Source of the DNA: Paenibacillus oryzae
GTDB lineage: Bacteria > Bacillota > Bacilli > Paenibacillales > Paenibacillaceae
NCBI RefSeq assembly: GCF_001675045.1
Contig: NZ_LYPA01000080.1
Location: 62,001-126,000, forward strand
Reading direction: 5' to 3'
Length of the DNA: 64,000 nt
A program made the translations under genes and the position numbers. The notes beneath the pieces are model-generated. The model had not been told where the DNA came from. It saw only the letters and a program-made list of their open reading frames with translations, and searched no databases. This document shows, piece after piece, positions 44,587 through 53,186 of the stretch (positions are counted from its first letter, which is position 1; each line of letters starts with the position of its first letter).

Positions 44587-45482
44587 AAATCAAGAAGCTA
44601 TCGCTTGAGCAAAAAAACAGATATTACGGCTTGTACTTTATCCTGCCCTGGTTTGCAGGCTTCCTGCTTCTCTTCCTTGTTCCGCTAATTGCTTCGTTCC
44701 GGTACAGCATGAGCAAGCTTGAGGTTACCAACGAAGGCTTTACCCTGGATTTTATCGGGTTCGCCAACTTTCGCGAGGCGTTATTCTCGCATGAGTCCTA
44801 CGTCAGAACGTTGACCGAATCGGTGATGGATATTGCCGTAAACACGCCGCTTATTATTATATTCAGTCTGTTTTTTGCGGTTATTCTGAATCAGAAGTTC
44901 CGCGGGCGGGTATTGGCCAGAGCCATCTTTTTCCTTCCGGTCATTCTCGCCTCCGGCATTATCGCCAGCATCGAAAGCGGCGACTTGATGCAATCCGTTG
45001 TCAAAAGCGCGAATGATACAACGGGCGGCGGCTTGTCCGTCATGAAAAACCTGGAGCTGACCATCATGCTTATCGAATCCGGCATGAGTCCTATCCTCGT
45101 TGAATATTTGATGGGAGCAGTTAGCCGGATCTATGAGATTGTCAGCCAATCCGGCGTCCAGATTCTGATCTTCCTGGCAGGTCTTCAATCCATTTCGCCT
45201 TCTCTGTACGAAGCTGCCAAAATCGAAGGCTCGACAGGCTACGAGGCGTTCTGGAAAATTACATTCCCGATGATCAGCCCGTTGATTTTAACCAATCTGG
45301 TCTACACCATCATCGACAGCTTCATCAGCGACCAAACAAGCCGTCTGGTTGTCGATACGGCATTCAAGAGCTTTAACTTTGGCCTCAGCGCCGCGATGTC
45401 GTGGATGTATTTTGCCGTCATTGCGCTGGTGCTATGGGTAACGACCGCACTTGTATCGCGCAAAGTCTTTTACCAAGATTAG
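44583..45482 (+). CDS. ABC sugar permease 2A (MalF-like)
   Basis: A 299-residue permease with six membrane segments and the EAA loop LYEAAKIEGSTGYEAFWKITFPMISPLILTNLVY. It has an insert of about 40 residues in the middle (GDLMQSVVKSANDTTGGGLSVMKNLELTIMLIESGMSP) that is longer than usual, between helices. The start overlaps the DUF5696 stop by four bases. It forms a second channel pair with permease 2B, 22 bp downstream. It is a distinct lineage from pair 1. Confidence 0.9.
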   Translation: MKIKKLSLEQKNRYYGLYFILPWFAGFLLLFLVPLIASFRYSMSKLEVTNEGFTLDFIGFANFREALFSHESYVRTLTESVMDIAVNTPLIIIFSLFFAVILNQKFRGRVLARAIFFLPVILASGIIASIESGDLMQSVVKSANDTTGGGLSVMKNLELTIMLIESGMSPILVEYLMGAVSRIYEIVSQSGVQILIFLAGLQSISPSLYEAAKIEGSTGYEAFWKITFPMISPLILTNLVYTIIDSFISDQTSRLVVDTAFKSFNFGLSAAMSWMYFAVIALVLWVTTALVSRKVFYQD

Positions 45483-45503
45483 CGGTTTGAAGGAGGAACT
45501 TTT

Positions 45504-46517
45504 GTGAAGACGGAAACCGCAGCAGAGCAGCATCCCGCAAAAGGGGAAAGACAGCATCGTCTTGCTTCGTCTGCCTATTGGGTTGAAGCTGTGAAAAAAT
45601 GGCTCTGGATCATTGTCCGGTTTGTACTCATTTTTGGTATATCATTTGTTATTTTGTATCCGATTTTGTTGAAGCTGTCCATCTCGTTCAAAAACATGAA
45701 TGACCTGTACGATCCAACCGTGATCTGGGTTCCGAGGACGTTAACGCTGGAGAACTTCAAGCTCGTTTTTACGGCGATGAACTATCCAAGCATACTCATG
45801 AACACGATGTTCCTGTCGTCGGTTGTTATGATTCTGCAAACCATCACGTGCGTGCTGGCGGGATACGGCTTTGCCCGGATCAAGTTCAGAGGCAGTAATC
45901 TGTTGTTTGCCGGCGTTGTTTTTACCATCCTGGTACCATCGCAAACGATTATGATTCCGCTGTATCTCAATTTCAAAAACTTCGATTTGTTTGGCATCAT
46001 CGAGCTGTTCCGCGGCTCGCCAATCAATTTGATTAATACGTATTGGCCGTTTATTATTTCCTCCATGCTTGGCATGGGCGTCAAAACAGGTCTGTATGTC
46101 TACATCTTCCGTCAGTTCTTCAGAGGGATTCCGCGGGAGATTGAAGAGGCTGCATACGTGGATGGAGCGGGCTACTTTACGACGTTCAGGAAGGTTATCC
46201 TGCCCAATGCGATTCCTTCCATGGTTACGGTTATGCTGTTTTCGTTTGTCTGGCAGTGGAACGATTCGTTCTTTACGAACATGTACCTGAACGAACCGAA
46301 GGTTATGTCGTCCATGATGTCCTCATCCGGTTACGCCATCGCTACTCATCTCAGCGGCGGCGGAGCAGCGGCGCTTTCCTTGACGCAAGATCCGTTCTTT
46401 ATGTCCATGATGATGAACACAAGCGTACTGATGGCGATTTTGCCGCTTATTATTTTATACCTGTTTGTTCAAAGGCATTTCGTAGAGAGCGTCGAGCGCT
46501 CCGGACTTGTCGGTTAG
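45504..46517 (+). CDS. ABC sugar permease 2B (MalG-like)
   Basis: A 337-residue permease. It has a long charged N-terminus (about 30 residues), six membrane helices and the EAA motif IEEAAYVDGAGYFTTFRKVILPNAIPSMVTV. It starts at GTG (45504) with GAAGGAGGAA ahead. It completes pair 2 and is followed within 10 bp by the GH30-GH43 gene, so enzyme and transporter are co-expressed. No ATPase gene is present here. Confidence 0.92.
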   Translation: MKTETAAEQHPAKGERQHRLASSAYWVEAVKKWLWIIVRFVLIFGISFVILYPILLKLSISFKNMNDLYDPTVIWVPRTLTLENFKLVFTAMNYPSILMNTMFLSSVVMILQTITCVLAGYGFARIKFRGSNLLFAGVVFTILVPSQTIMIPLYLNFKNFDLFGIIELFRGSPINLINTYWPFIISSMLGMGVKTGLYVYIFRQFFRGIPREIEEAAYVDGAGYFTTFRKVILPNAIPSMVTVMLFSFVWQWNDSFFTNMYLNEPKVMSSMMSSSGYAIATHLSGGGAAALSLTQDPFFMSMMMNTSVLMAILPLIILYLFVQRHFVESVERSGLVG

Positions 46518-46526
46518 GAGTGTGAC

Positions 46527-49436
46527 ATGAGAAAAAAATGGCTGGTTGTTATCATTGTTGTTTTTGTGTTGCTTTTGGTTGCATTAATTGCGATGTTAAC
46601 CCGAGGTTCCGATAGCACCAATAGCGCAAACAGCATGAAAGAGGAGGAAATCCCCGTGCAGCAGCAGACACCGCCGGATGCTGTGGTGTCGATTGACGGA
46701 ACGGTCCGTTATCAAACCATAGATAACTTTGGCGCGTCCGATGCCTGGTCGATGGACCCCCTGGGCAAGCATTGGAGTGAAGAAAATAAAAATAAAGTGG
46801 CAGACCTGCTTTTTTCCAGAGAAAAAGGGATCGGCTTGTCTGCCTGGCGCTTTAATATCGGCGCGGGGTCAACGGAAACTGATCCATCCATCCCTGATCC
46901 TTGGCGCCGGGCCGAAGCATTTAAGCTGACCGAAGACGGCGACTACGACTGGAGCAAGCAGAGCGGCCAGCAATGGTTCCTGCAAGCGGCGAAGGATCGC
47001 GGCGTGGATACGCTGATCGCTTTTGTGAACAGCCCTCCCGTCTGGATGACCAAAGACGGCAGGGCCAGGCCTGGCCCTGAAAGTGGCTCCACGAACCTGA
47101 AGGATGGTTATGAGGTTCAATTTGCGACTTTTCTGGTCGATGTATTGGAGCATTTCAAGGAGCAAGGGCTTGAATTTGACTACATCAGCCCGATCAACGA
47201 GCCAACCTGGGATTGGAATAATGCCTATCAGGAAGCCAATCGGTACAACAACGACGATCTTAAGAAAGTCATTCTCGAGCTGTATCGTCAGCTTCAAGAA
47301 AACGGTGTTGCTGCGCAAATCAGCGCGCCGGACGGCGTGGAGATTACGTCCCTGCTGGACGATGAATATTTCCAAAAATTTTCGGGTGGAGGCACGTACT
47401 CCAGCGGCGCCAACAGCCTGGGAACGGGCAAATACAAGGAATACATCAAGGAGCTGCTTGGCGATCCCGAGCTTAAGAAGGCGGTAGGGAGCAAAATCGC
47501 TTCTCACTCCTACTGGTCGGATTACAGCAATCCCGGCGACGACCGCCTGGTTAAGCTGAGAGAGCTGCTCCATGAAAACCTGAAGCATTACGGCGACGAT
47601 GTGAAATATTGGGTTACCGAATATTGCATCATGGGCGATTACGGTCCTGGCCGCGATCTGGGCATCGAGCCTGCGCTGCATGTGGCGCGCACAATCCATT
47701 TTGACCTGACGGAGGCCAACGCCGCCGCGTGGCAATGGTGGACGGCCGTGTCCAAGGTGGACTATAAGGACGGCCTGATTTATACCGATTTCCACAATCC
47801 GGGCAACGAGCAAAATATTTTGACCTCCAAAATATTGTGGGTGCTGGGCAACTACAGTAAGTTCATTCGTCCGGGAGCTGAACGAATCGAGCTGAGCGGC
47901 TTGTCCGAGGATGCCAATAGCGGCCTGCTTGGTTCTGCTTATGTGCATCAAGGCGAACAAAGCCTCTCTGCGGTATTCGTTAACGACAGCGATCAGGACA
48001 AGGTTGTGAAGCTGTCGCTGAACGGAATCGGGCTTGAAAAAGGAGTTTCCGTGCTGCAATCCTACGTTACAACGTCCGAGCATGATCTTGAGCGCGGCGA
48101 AGATGCATCCGTTCTTGAGGACGGTTCGTTCCAGGCGGTTATTCCGGCCAAGTCGGTTGTAACCTTGACGAGCGGAACAGCGGCAGACACGCTGGAGGCA
48201 AACGAAAAAAGCGGCGATGAAAAGGCGGTTGCCTCCGATCTGGAGTCGCTGTCTATTCCGAATATCGACAATGTGCGGGGCAATTTGACGCTGCCGGTAC
48301 AGGGACAAAACGGAACCTCAATTGCCTGGCAAACAGGAAGCCCGCTTGTTATTACAGCTTCGGGCGAGGTGGCGCGTCCTGCCAACGGCTCCGGCGATGC
48401 CGAAGTTAAGCTGACGGCTTTTGTGTCCAAAAACGGGGTATCGGCGACCAAGGCTTTTGACGCGCGCGTTGTCGAGCTGCCCGTCAAGGAGGACTACGCC
48501 GGCTATCTCTTCTCCTACTTTACGGGAGAAGGAACGCCGGACGGCGAGCAGGTCTATTTCGCGCTTAGCGAAGGCAACGACCCGCTGCGCTGGAGGGAGC
48601 TGAACGGCGGAAAACCCGTCCTTACGTCGACAATGGGCGAAAAAGGGGTTCGCGACCCCTTCCTCATTGCTTCGCCTGCCGGTGACCGCTTCTACCTGAT
48701 TGCCACTGACTTGAAAATCAACGGCAATTGGGACTGGGGCAAGGCGCAATCCGACGGAAGCCGTTCCATCATCGTATGGGAATCCGACGATTTGCTGACA
48801 TGGTCCGAGCCGAGAATGGTGGAGGTTGCGCCATACGAAGCTGGAAATACGTGGGCTCCAGAGGCATTTTATGATGAGGAAAGCGGAAGCTATGTCGTTT
48901 TCTGGGCATCCAGGCTGTTTGACAAAGGCACACGCTCTGGCGGAGAATGGTATCAGCGGATTTTATACAGTAAAACCCGCGATTTCCATACCTTCACCGA
49001 ACCGGAGCTGTATATGGATTTGGGCTATTCCACCATCGACACCACGATGCTTGCCCACAACGGAAAGATCTACCGGTTTACGAAGGATGAGCGGGAAAAT
49101 GAGCCGAATTCGCCTTTTGGCAAAATGATTTTTCAGGAGACGCTAAAATCCGTTTTTGATAAGGATGCCGTTCTGAACAAGGAAGGCGTAGGCGATATAA
49201 AGGGAGTGGAGGGGCCCACCATTTTTAAATCCAACACGGAGGAAAAATGGTACCTGTTCGTTGACGAGTTCGGCGGACGAGGATATGTGCCGCTTGAAAC
49301 GAAGAATCTGGACTCCGGCAAATGGACGCTTTCGGCCAACTATGATTTGCCGGCCAGTCCCCGCCATGGTACGGTTATTCCTGTAACCAAAAGCCAATAT
49401 GACGCTATTTCCGCTAAATACTTGAGTCAGGAATAG
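46527..49436 (+). CDS. Membrane-anchored GH30-GH43 fusion enzyme
   Basis: A 969-residue bifunctional enzyme. An N-terminal membrane helix (about 4-25) leads to a GH30 catalytic barrel with acid/base Glu near residue 225 in SPINEPTWDWN and nucleophile Glu near 363 in WVTEYCIM. Its beta-sandwich (AVFVNDSD to VTLTSG) and an Ig-like linker domain follow. From about 660 there is a GH43-like propeller with GVRDPFLIASPAGDRFYLIATDLKI and GNTWAPEAFYDEESGSYVVFWAS. The GH30 part is nearest in style to beta-1,6-galactanase or glucanase groups; the GH43 part to exo-acting arabinofuranosidase or galactosidase groups. It is the last gene of the large operon and should trim glycan at the surface for the adjacent importer. 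Confidence 0.87.
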   Translation: MRKKWLVVIIVVFVLLLVALIAMLTRGSDSTNSANSMKEEEIPVQQQTPPDAVVSIDGTVRYQTIDNFGASDAWSMDPLGKHWSEENKNKVADLLFSREKGIGLSAWRFNIGAGSTETDPSIPDPWRRAEAFKLTEDGDYDWSKQSGQQWFLQAAKDRGVDTLIAFVNSPPVWMTKDGRARPGPESGSTNLKDGYEVQFATFLVDVLEHFKEQGLEFDYISPINEPTWDWNNAYQEANRYNNDDLKKVILELYRQLQENGVAAQISAPDGVEITSLLDDEYFQKFSGGGTYSSGANSLGTGKYKEYIKELLGDPELKKAVGSKIASHSYWSDYSNPGDDRLVKLRELLHENLKHYGDDVKYWVTEYCIMGDYGPGRDLGIEPALHVARTIHFDLTEANAAAWQWWTAVSKVDYKDGLIYTDFHNPGNEQNILTSKILWVLGNYSKFIRPGAERIELSGLSEDANSGLLGSAYVHQGEQSLSAVFVNDSDQDKVVKLSLNGIGLEKGVSVLQSYVTTSEHDLERGEDASVLEDGSFQAVIPAKSVVTLTSGTAADTLEANEKSGDEKAVASDLESLSIPNIDNVRGNLTLPVQGQNGTSIAWQTGSPLVITASGEVARPANGSGDAEVKLTAFVSKNGVSATKAFDARVVELPVKEDYAGYLFSYFTGEGTPDGEQVYFALSEGNDPLRWRELNGGKPVLTSTMGEKGVRDPFLIASPAGDRFYLIATDLKINGNWDWGKAQSDGSRSIIVWESDDLLTWSEPRMVEVAPYEAGNTWAPEAFYDEESGSYVVFWASRLFDKGTRSGGEWYQRILYSKTRDFHTFTEPELYMDLGYSTIDTTMLAHNGKIYRFTKDERENEPNSPFGKMIFQETLKSVFDKDAVLNKEGVGDIKGVEGPTIFKSNTEEKWYLFVDEFGGRGYVPLETKNLDSGKWTLSANYDLPASPRHGTVIPVTKSQYDAISAKYLSQE

Positions 49437-49445
49437 AGGCGCTGG

Positions 49446-49481
49446 AAGGCGCTTCTCCGAAAGGTGCTGAAAAGCGCCTTT
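49446..49481 (+). other. Stem-loop after the large operon
   Basis: AAGGCGCTT pairs with AAGCGCCTT and is followed by TGC, with no T-run, so it is a weak terminator or an RNA-end stabiliser. The stronger terminator lies at 49601-49647. Confidence 0.45.
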
Positions 49482-49600
49482 GCTAAACGGATTGGTAGTC
49501 CTCTTTCCTACAAGGGATTGAGAAGCTTCCTTTCCAAAGAAGCTGCTGTTCCAGACGAACCTTTGAATAACCTTTATTGCTCTTTTGAGCTGTTTTCACT

Positions 49601-49647
49601 AAAAGCAAACTCCAGGAAGGCCTTATGGTCCTGGAGTCTGCTTTTTT
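49601..49647 (+). terminator. Intrinsic terminator before the isomerase gene
   Basis: AAAAGCA-ACTCCAGGA pairs with TCCTGGAGT-TGCTTTTTT (one bulged C). It closes the large operon's transcript. Confidence 0.8.
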
Positions 49648-49716
49648 AGGTTAATGGGCTGTAGTGCTGCTTACTGGAGTGTTATAAACTTTTTGAATGA
49701 AGAAAGGATGGACAGG

Positions 49717-50676
49717 ATGACAGACGCGAGGATAGACAAAGGAGAATATTCATTTTCAACCTGCTGGAATATACGGCGCCACACGACAGGCAACGGCATG
49801 ATCGAGGAGATAGCCAGCCTTGGCTTTAGACGGGTCGAGCTGAACTACAACGTCACGCAGGAGCTGCTGTCCACCATTGAACCGATGATCGAAAGAGGGG
49901 ACATCGGAGTATCCAGCGTCCACAATACGTTTCCCCATGACCCCGATCCCGATTACGGGACGGACTCCGTGCTGCTTGGCTTTGAAGATGAGGTGAAGCG
50001 TAAACGTGCGATCGAGCTGTTGGTCAATTCGGCGGCTTACGCACATCGTTATGGCGCACAAGCTGTTGTGGTTCATCCCGGCGAGGTTCCCTTTGACTAC
50101 AATATTGATAACGAGCTGAAAAAAATCTACCATGAGCAAGGCCGGGAAAGCGAAGCTTATCAGAAGCTGTGGAAGGAAATGCTGGATCGCAGAGAGGATC
50201 AGGCTCCGCGCTATATCGCGCGTATCGAGCAAAGTCTGGAGGAGGCTTGCGAGGCCATCGCGGCGAAGGGCTGGAAGGTTAGCCTGGGCATTGAAACCCG
50301 CTCGCGCTGCTACCAGCTGCCGACGCTGCGGGAGGCAAGCGGCATTATTGACCGGCTGAAGGGAGCGCCGGTTGGCCTGTGGTATGATTTTGGACATGCC
50401 ACCATGATGGAGCGGATGGGACTGTACGACACCTTGGCCGATATGGAGTATATCCGGGGCAAAATAGCCGGTATTCACATCCATGAAACGGTAGGTTTGT
50501 CCGATCATTATTGTCCTTATATTCATAGCGGTGATATGAATTATTTCGACCGTTTTCTGCCGGTGATCGCAGAAGCGCCAGTTAAGGTATACGAGCTGAA
50601 AGCGGCTTGCTTGCCTGACGAAATTCATGCCAGCCACGACATTATGCTGTCGAAGCTGCAGGCTTTGGAAGCCTAG
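49717..50676 (+). CDS. Sugar phosphate isomerase/epimerase-like TIM-barrel protein
   Basis: A 319-residue protein of the xylose-isomerase-like AP-endonuclease-2 superfamily. It shows the metal-site pattern: VVVHPGEVPFD, the Glu in LGIETRSRCYQL, WYDFGHATMMERMG and HIHETVGLSDHYCPY. Such enzymes interconvert aldoses and ketoses or epimerise keto sugars with Mn2+ or similar. The start at 49717 is chosen because AAAGG then lies 10 bp ahead; an ATG at 49708 is too close to it. It lies after the glycan operon and before an unknown barrel protein in the same direction. A likely role is conversion of a sugar released by the glycosidases; the substrate is unknown. Confidence 0.8.
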   Translation: MTDARIDKGEYSFSTCWNIRRHTTGNGMIEEIASLGFRRVELNYNVTQELLSTIEPMIERGDIGVSSVHNTFPHDPDPDYGTDSVLLGFEDEVKRKRAIELLVNSAAYAHRYGAQAVVVHPGEVPFDYNIDNELKKIYHEQGRESEAYQKLWKEMLDRREDQAPRYIARIEQSLEEACEAIAAKGWKVSLGIETRSRCYQLPTLREASGIIDRLKGAPVGLWYDFGHATMMERMGLYDTLADMEYIRGKIAGIHIHETVGLSDHYCPYIHSGDMNYFDRFLPVIAEAPVKVYELKAACLPDEIHASHDIMLSKLQALEA

Positions 50677-50694
50677 ACGGGAGGCGTGGCGGAG

Positions 50695-52632
50695 ATGAGC
50701 AATTATAGAGGAACGGGTATTTACGAAAAGCTAATTCAAATAAATGAAGCCTTCGCCCTGGAAAGCCTGGCGCGGCAAAGCAAGGACGAAGATAACCGGT
50801 TTTTCGGAGGGGTAATTGAGCCAGGCCTTGGCATTGCAACGCCAAGCCATTGGGGGACGGCAATGTATATCTCCCATTGGATTGCGGCGCTTTGCAATCC
50901 GGATTCTCCCTCTTACCGCAACGTGGAACTGCTGCGCGGTTTGGAGCTGGGGCTTCGTTTTATGCTTCGCTCCCAGCATCCCGACGGCACAATTTCGCCG
51001 CATTGGACCAACATGCATTCGCCGCCGGATACGGCGTTTGTGGTGGGCGGCCTGGCCCAGGCTTACGAGGTGCTGGAGGGCGCCGCGCGGGAGTGGGAGC
51101 CGTTCCGGGAAGCTCTGGGTTTGCTGCGGCAATTCCTTGAGCAGGCCGTTCCTGCGATGCTATCTGGCGGCTGTCATACGCCCAATCATCGGTGGATTCT
51201 GACCTCCGCAATCGGGTTCCTGTACAAGCTGACGGGAAAGCCGGAGCTGAAGGAGCGGGCTATGGCATGGCTGGCGGAAGGAATGGATTGTACGCCGGAC
51301 GGCGAGTGGACAGAGCGGAGCAACGGCATTTACAACTCTGTCAGCGACATTGCGCTGATCTACGCGGCAGAGCAATTGGAGCTGCCGGAGCTGCTGGTGC
51401 CGGTTCGCCGCAATTTGCGGATGATGGCTTATCTGGTTCATCCCGACGGCGATGTCGTGACGGACTATTCCGGCCGCCAGGACTTTGGCGACAGGCATAA
51501 TCTGGGCTCTTACTTTGTGGCGCTGCGCTGGATGGCTCATCATGACAAGGACCCGCTGCTGGCTGCGCTGTCGGAGCTGGCGGGCAGTCAGCTGCAGCAG
51601 CCGGGCGGCTTGCCGACCCATGTGCCGATTGCGCTGCTCCGTTACCCCGAGCTGCGCGAGCTGTCCGTGGAGCCGGAGCCGCTGCCGGAACACTATCGGG
51701 TCATGCTGAACGCCAATTTTGACCGCAGCGCCTACGTCAGCCGGATGGCGGATGCGGGGCATCACGGCGTTATTTACCACAGCAAGCTGCATCCCGACTT
51801 TGGCGCGCCGGTGGCTCGCATTCGCTCGGGAGCCGTCAGCGCAACGGTGATGACGGAAAACACCTCCTTTTTTGCGGTGCGGAACGGAGCGGCCTCGCTG
51901 CTTGCGGTACAGGTTGCCTCCCTTTTTGGGCCGGGTTATGTAAGGATGCAGCAGCTGGAGGAGCAAGGCGACGGAAGTTACCGACTGAACGCTGTTGAGA
52001 AAAAGGGATATTACGGACCGGTTTCGCGCGAACAGCTGCCAGAGACGGCAGGCGGGTCTGTCAGTCCGTGGTACTTGCTGCCTCATCAGCATAGGGAAGT
52101 AACGCATGAGCAGAGTCATCATGTGGAGGTGCAGCTGAAGGAAATGGATCGCGGCTGGCGCATTACGGTTGCCAGTGAATATGCCGCACCGATTCTGACC
52201 TCGGTGTCCTTTGTGTTTGGTTCTGAAGGCACGTTGTCCGATGAAGATCTTCAGCAGGAGGCTGGCCATTTGGGGGCAGGCCTTTCTCCTGCTCAGAGAG
52301 GAGCTTCACAAGCAGGGAATGGAGCTTCCCAGGCACAAAATGGGGCTTCATCGACACGGAAAGAAGCTTCATCGACACGGAAAGAAGCTTCACAGACACA
52401 GAATGGAGCTTCACCGGCAGGGAAGGAGTTTTCTCCTGTGCAGCTCTGGAGCGAAGGCTCCGTCAGGTATACGGCTGGCGAGGACTGGATTGAGGTTACA
52501 GGAGGCGTGCAGCAGCATAATGTGAAGGGAATCAGCAACGCCCCGCATCCTGCGGGCTGTCAAACCCTTCTCGTTAATCTGGTGACGCCGTACCGCCATA
52601 CCTTTGACATTATTCTGTCGGGTAGGGGCTAA
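50695..52632 (+). CDS. Unknown probable (alpha/alpha)6-barrel protein with repeat insert
   Basis: A 645-residue cytoplasmic protein. The N-terminal half, about 1-330, alternates helices with conserved short loops (GTAMYISHWIAALCNP, NHRWILTSAIGFLYKLTG, YNSVSDIALIYAA and GRQDFGDRHNLGSYFVALRW), as in (alpha/alpha)6 toroids of the heparinase II/III or glycosidase type. The C-terminal half is beta-rich, as in such enzymes. A 42-residue insert at about 536-577 is made of six 7-residue repeats (GASQAGN-like). The start at 50695 is favoured by GGGAGG 10 bp ahead. It is paired with the isomerase-like gene (18-bp gap). I do not recognise a specific family. Confidence 0.75.
   Translation: MSNYRGTGIYEKLIQINEAFALESLARQSKDEDNRFFGGVIEPGLGIATPSHWGTAMYISHWIAALCNPDSPSYRNVELLRGLELGLRFMLRSQHPDGTISPHWTNMHSPPDTAFVVGGLAQAYEVLEGAAREWEPFREALGLLRQFLEQAVPAMLSGGCHTPNHRWILTSAIGFLYKLTGKPELKERAMAWLAEGMDCTPDGEWTERSNGIYNSVSDIALIYAAEQLELPELLVPVRRNLRMMAYLVHPDGDVVTDYSGRQDFGDRHNLGSYFVALRWMAHHDKDPLLAALSELAGSQLQQPGGLPTHVPIALLRYPELRELSVEPEPLPEHYRVMLNANFDRSAYVSRMADAGHHGVIYHSKLHPDFGAPVARIRSGAVSATVMTENTSFFAVRNGAASLLAVQVASLFGPGYVRMQQLEEQGDGSYRLNAVEKKGYYGPVSREQLPETAGGSVSPWYLLPHQHREVTHEQSHHVEVQLKEMDRGWRITVASEYAAPILTSVSFVFGSEGTLSDEDLQQEAGHLGAGLSPAQRGASQAGNGASQAQNGASSTRKEASSTRKEASQTQNGASPAGKEFSPVQLWSEGSVRYTAGEDWIEVTGGVQQHNVKGISNAPHPAGCQTLLVNLVTPYRHTFDIILSGRG
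52300..52425 (+). repeat. In-frame 21-bp minisatellite, six copies
   Basis: Six near-identical 21-bp units, each beginning GAAGCTTC or GGAGCTTC, lie inside the barrel protein gene and code for the 7-residue units GASQAGN, GASQAQN, GASSTRK, EASSTRK, EASQTQN, GASPAGK. Length variation would keep frame. The reverse strand of the array also reads open. Confidence 0.85.
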
Positions 52633-52645
52633 AGTGATTTTGATT

Positions 52646-52821
52646 TTGTACGATGAAACGTACAAAACAAGAGCCAATTTGCTTTAATTATGGTAGCTTG
52701 TACGATAAATCGTACAAAACAAGAGCCAATTTGTTTTAGTTTTGGTAGCTTGTACGATAAATCGTACAAAACAAGAGCCAACTTGCTTTAGTTATGGTAG
52801 TTTGTACGATAAATCGTACAA
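52646..52821. repeat. Tandem array of four palindromes with exact 52-bp period
   Basis: Palindromes start at 52646, 52698, 52750 and 52802, 52 bp apart. The last three are identical (TTGTACGATAAATCGTACAA, 9-bp arms); the first has two changes. The 32 bp between them are also conserved (AAACAAGAGCCAA near the start of each), so this is a tandem repeat with an embedded palindrome, not spacers of variable content. Confidence 0.9.
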
Positions 52822-52921
52822 AACGAGCAAATTAGCGCTCATGAGGCTTTATTTTGTTCATAAAATCATACAAAAGAGCTGTCCAAACAGTTCTATCGAG
52901 TTCATTGGACCTATAATAAAG

Positions 52922-52965
52922 GCCCAAGAGTGCTATAAAATCAGCATTCTTGGGCTGTTTCTTTT
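52922..52965. terminator. Hairpin terminator in the gene-free region
   Basis: GCCCAAGAGTGCT pairs with AGCATTCTTGGGC around an 8-base loop and is followed by TGTTTCTTTT. It may end the isomerase-barrel transcript. Confidence 0.75.
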
Positions 52966-53088
52966 CCAACATAGTCGATCCATTGGCCGGAACTATTCAG
53001 CAAGCCCCTTGGCTAGTTGCATAAAGCAGCGGCTGTTTAGATTAGTGGTGTTCATTATAGGAGTTAGCGTTCATTGCAGGTTTCACAG

Positions 53089-53168
53089 ACTCAAATTACT
53101 CAAATTACTCCATTACTCAAATTACTCAAATTACTCACCTTGCTCACATCGCTCACCTTGCTCACTTT
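53089..53168. repeat. Degenerate 9-bp repeat tract
   Basis: About nine units of ACTCAAATT drifting into ACTCACCTT, GCTCACATC and GCTCACTTT, one shortened by a base. It ends just downstream of argC on the other strand. Confidence 0.8.
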
Positions 53169-53186
53169 ATGCCTCCTCGCTCTCCC

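Larger units (their letters stand above)
52633..53186. other. Gene-free region with two repeat families and a terminator
   Basis: A gap of 554 bp between the unknown barrel protein and argC. It contains the palindrome array (52646-52821), a terminator (52922-52965) and a 9-bp repeat tract (53089-53168), each annotated separately. A 160-codon frame through it is not credible because it is built from the repeats. Confidence 0.7.

Noticed and set aside
46869..48308. A 479-codon minus-strand frame opposite the GH30-GH43 gene
   Set aside because: No ribosome site, no domain, and entirely antisense to clear GH30 motifs.
52646..52821. CRISPR array
   Set aside because: Only four copies, the intervals are conserved instead of variable, and the repeat is a perfect palindrome of 20 bp; no cas genes in the window.
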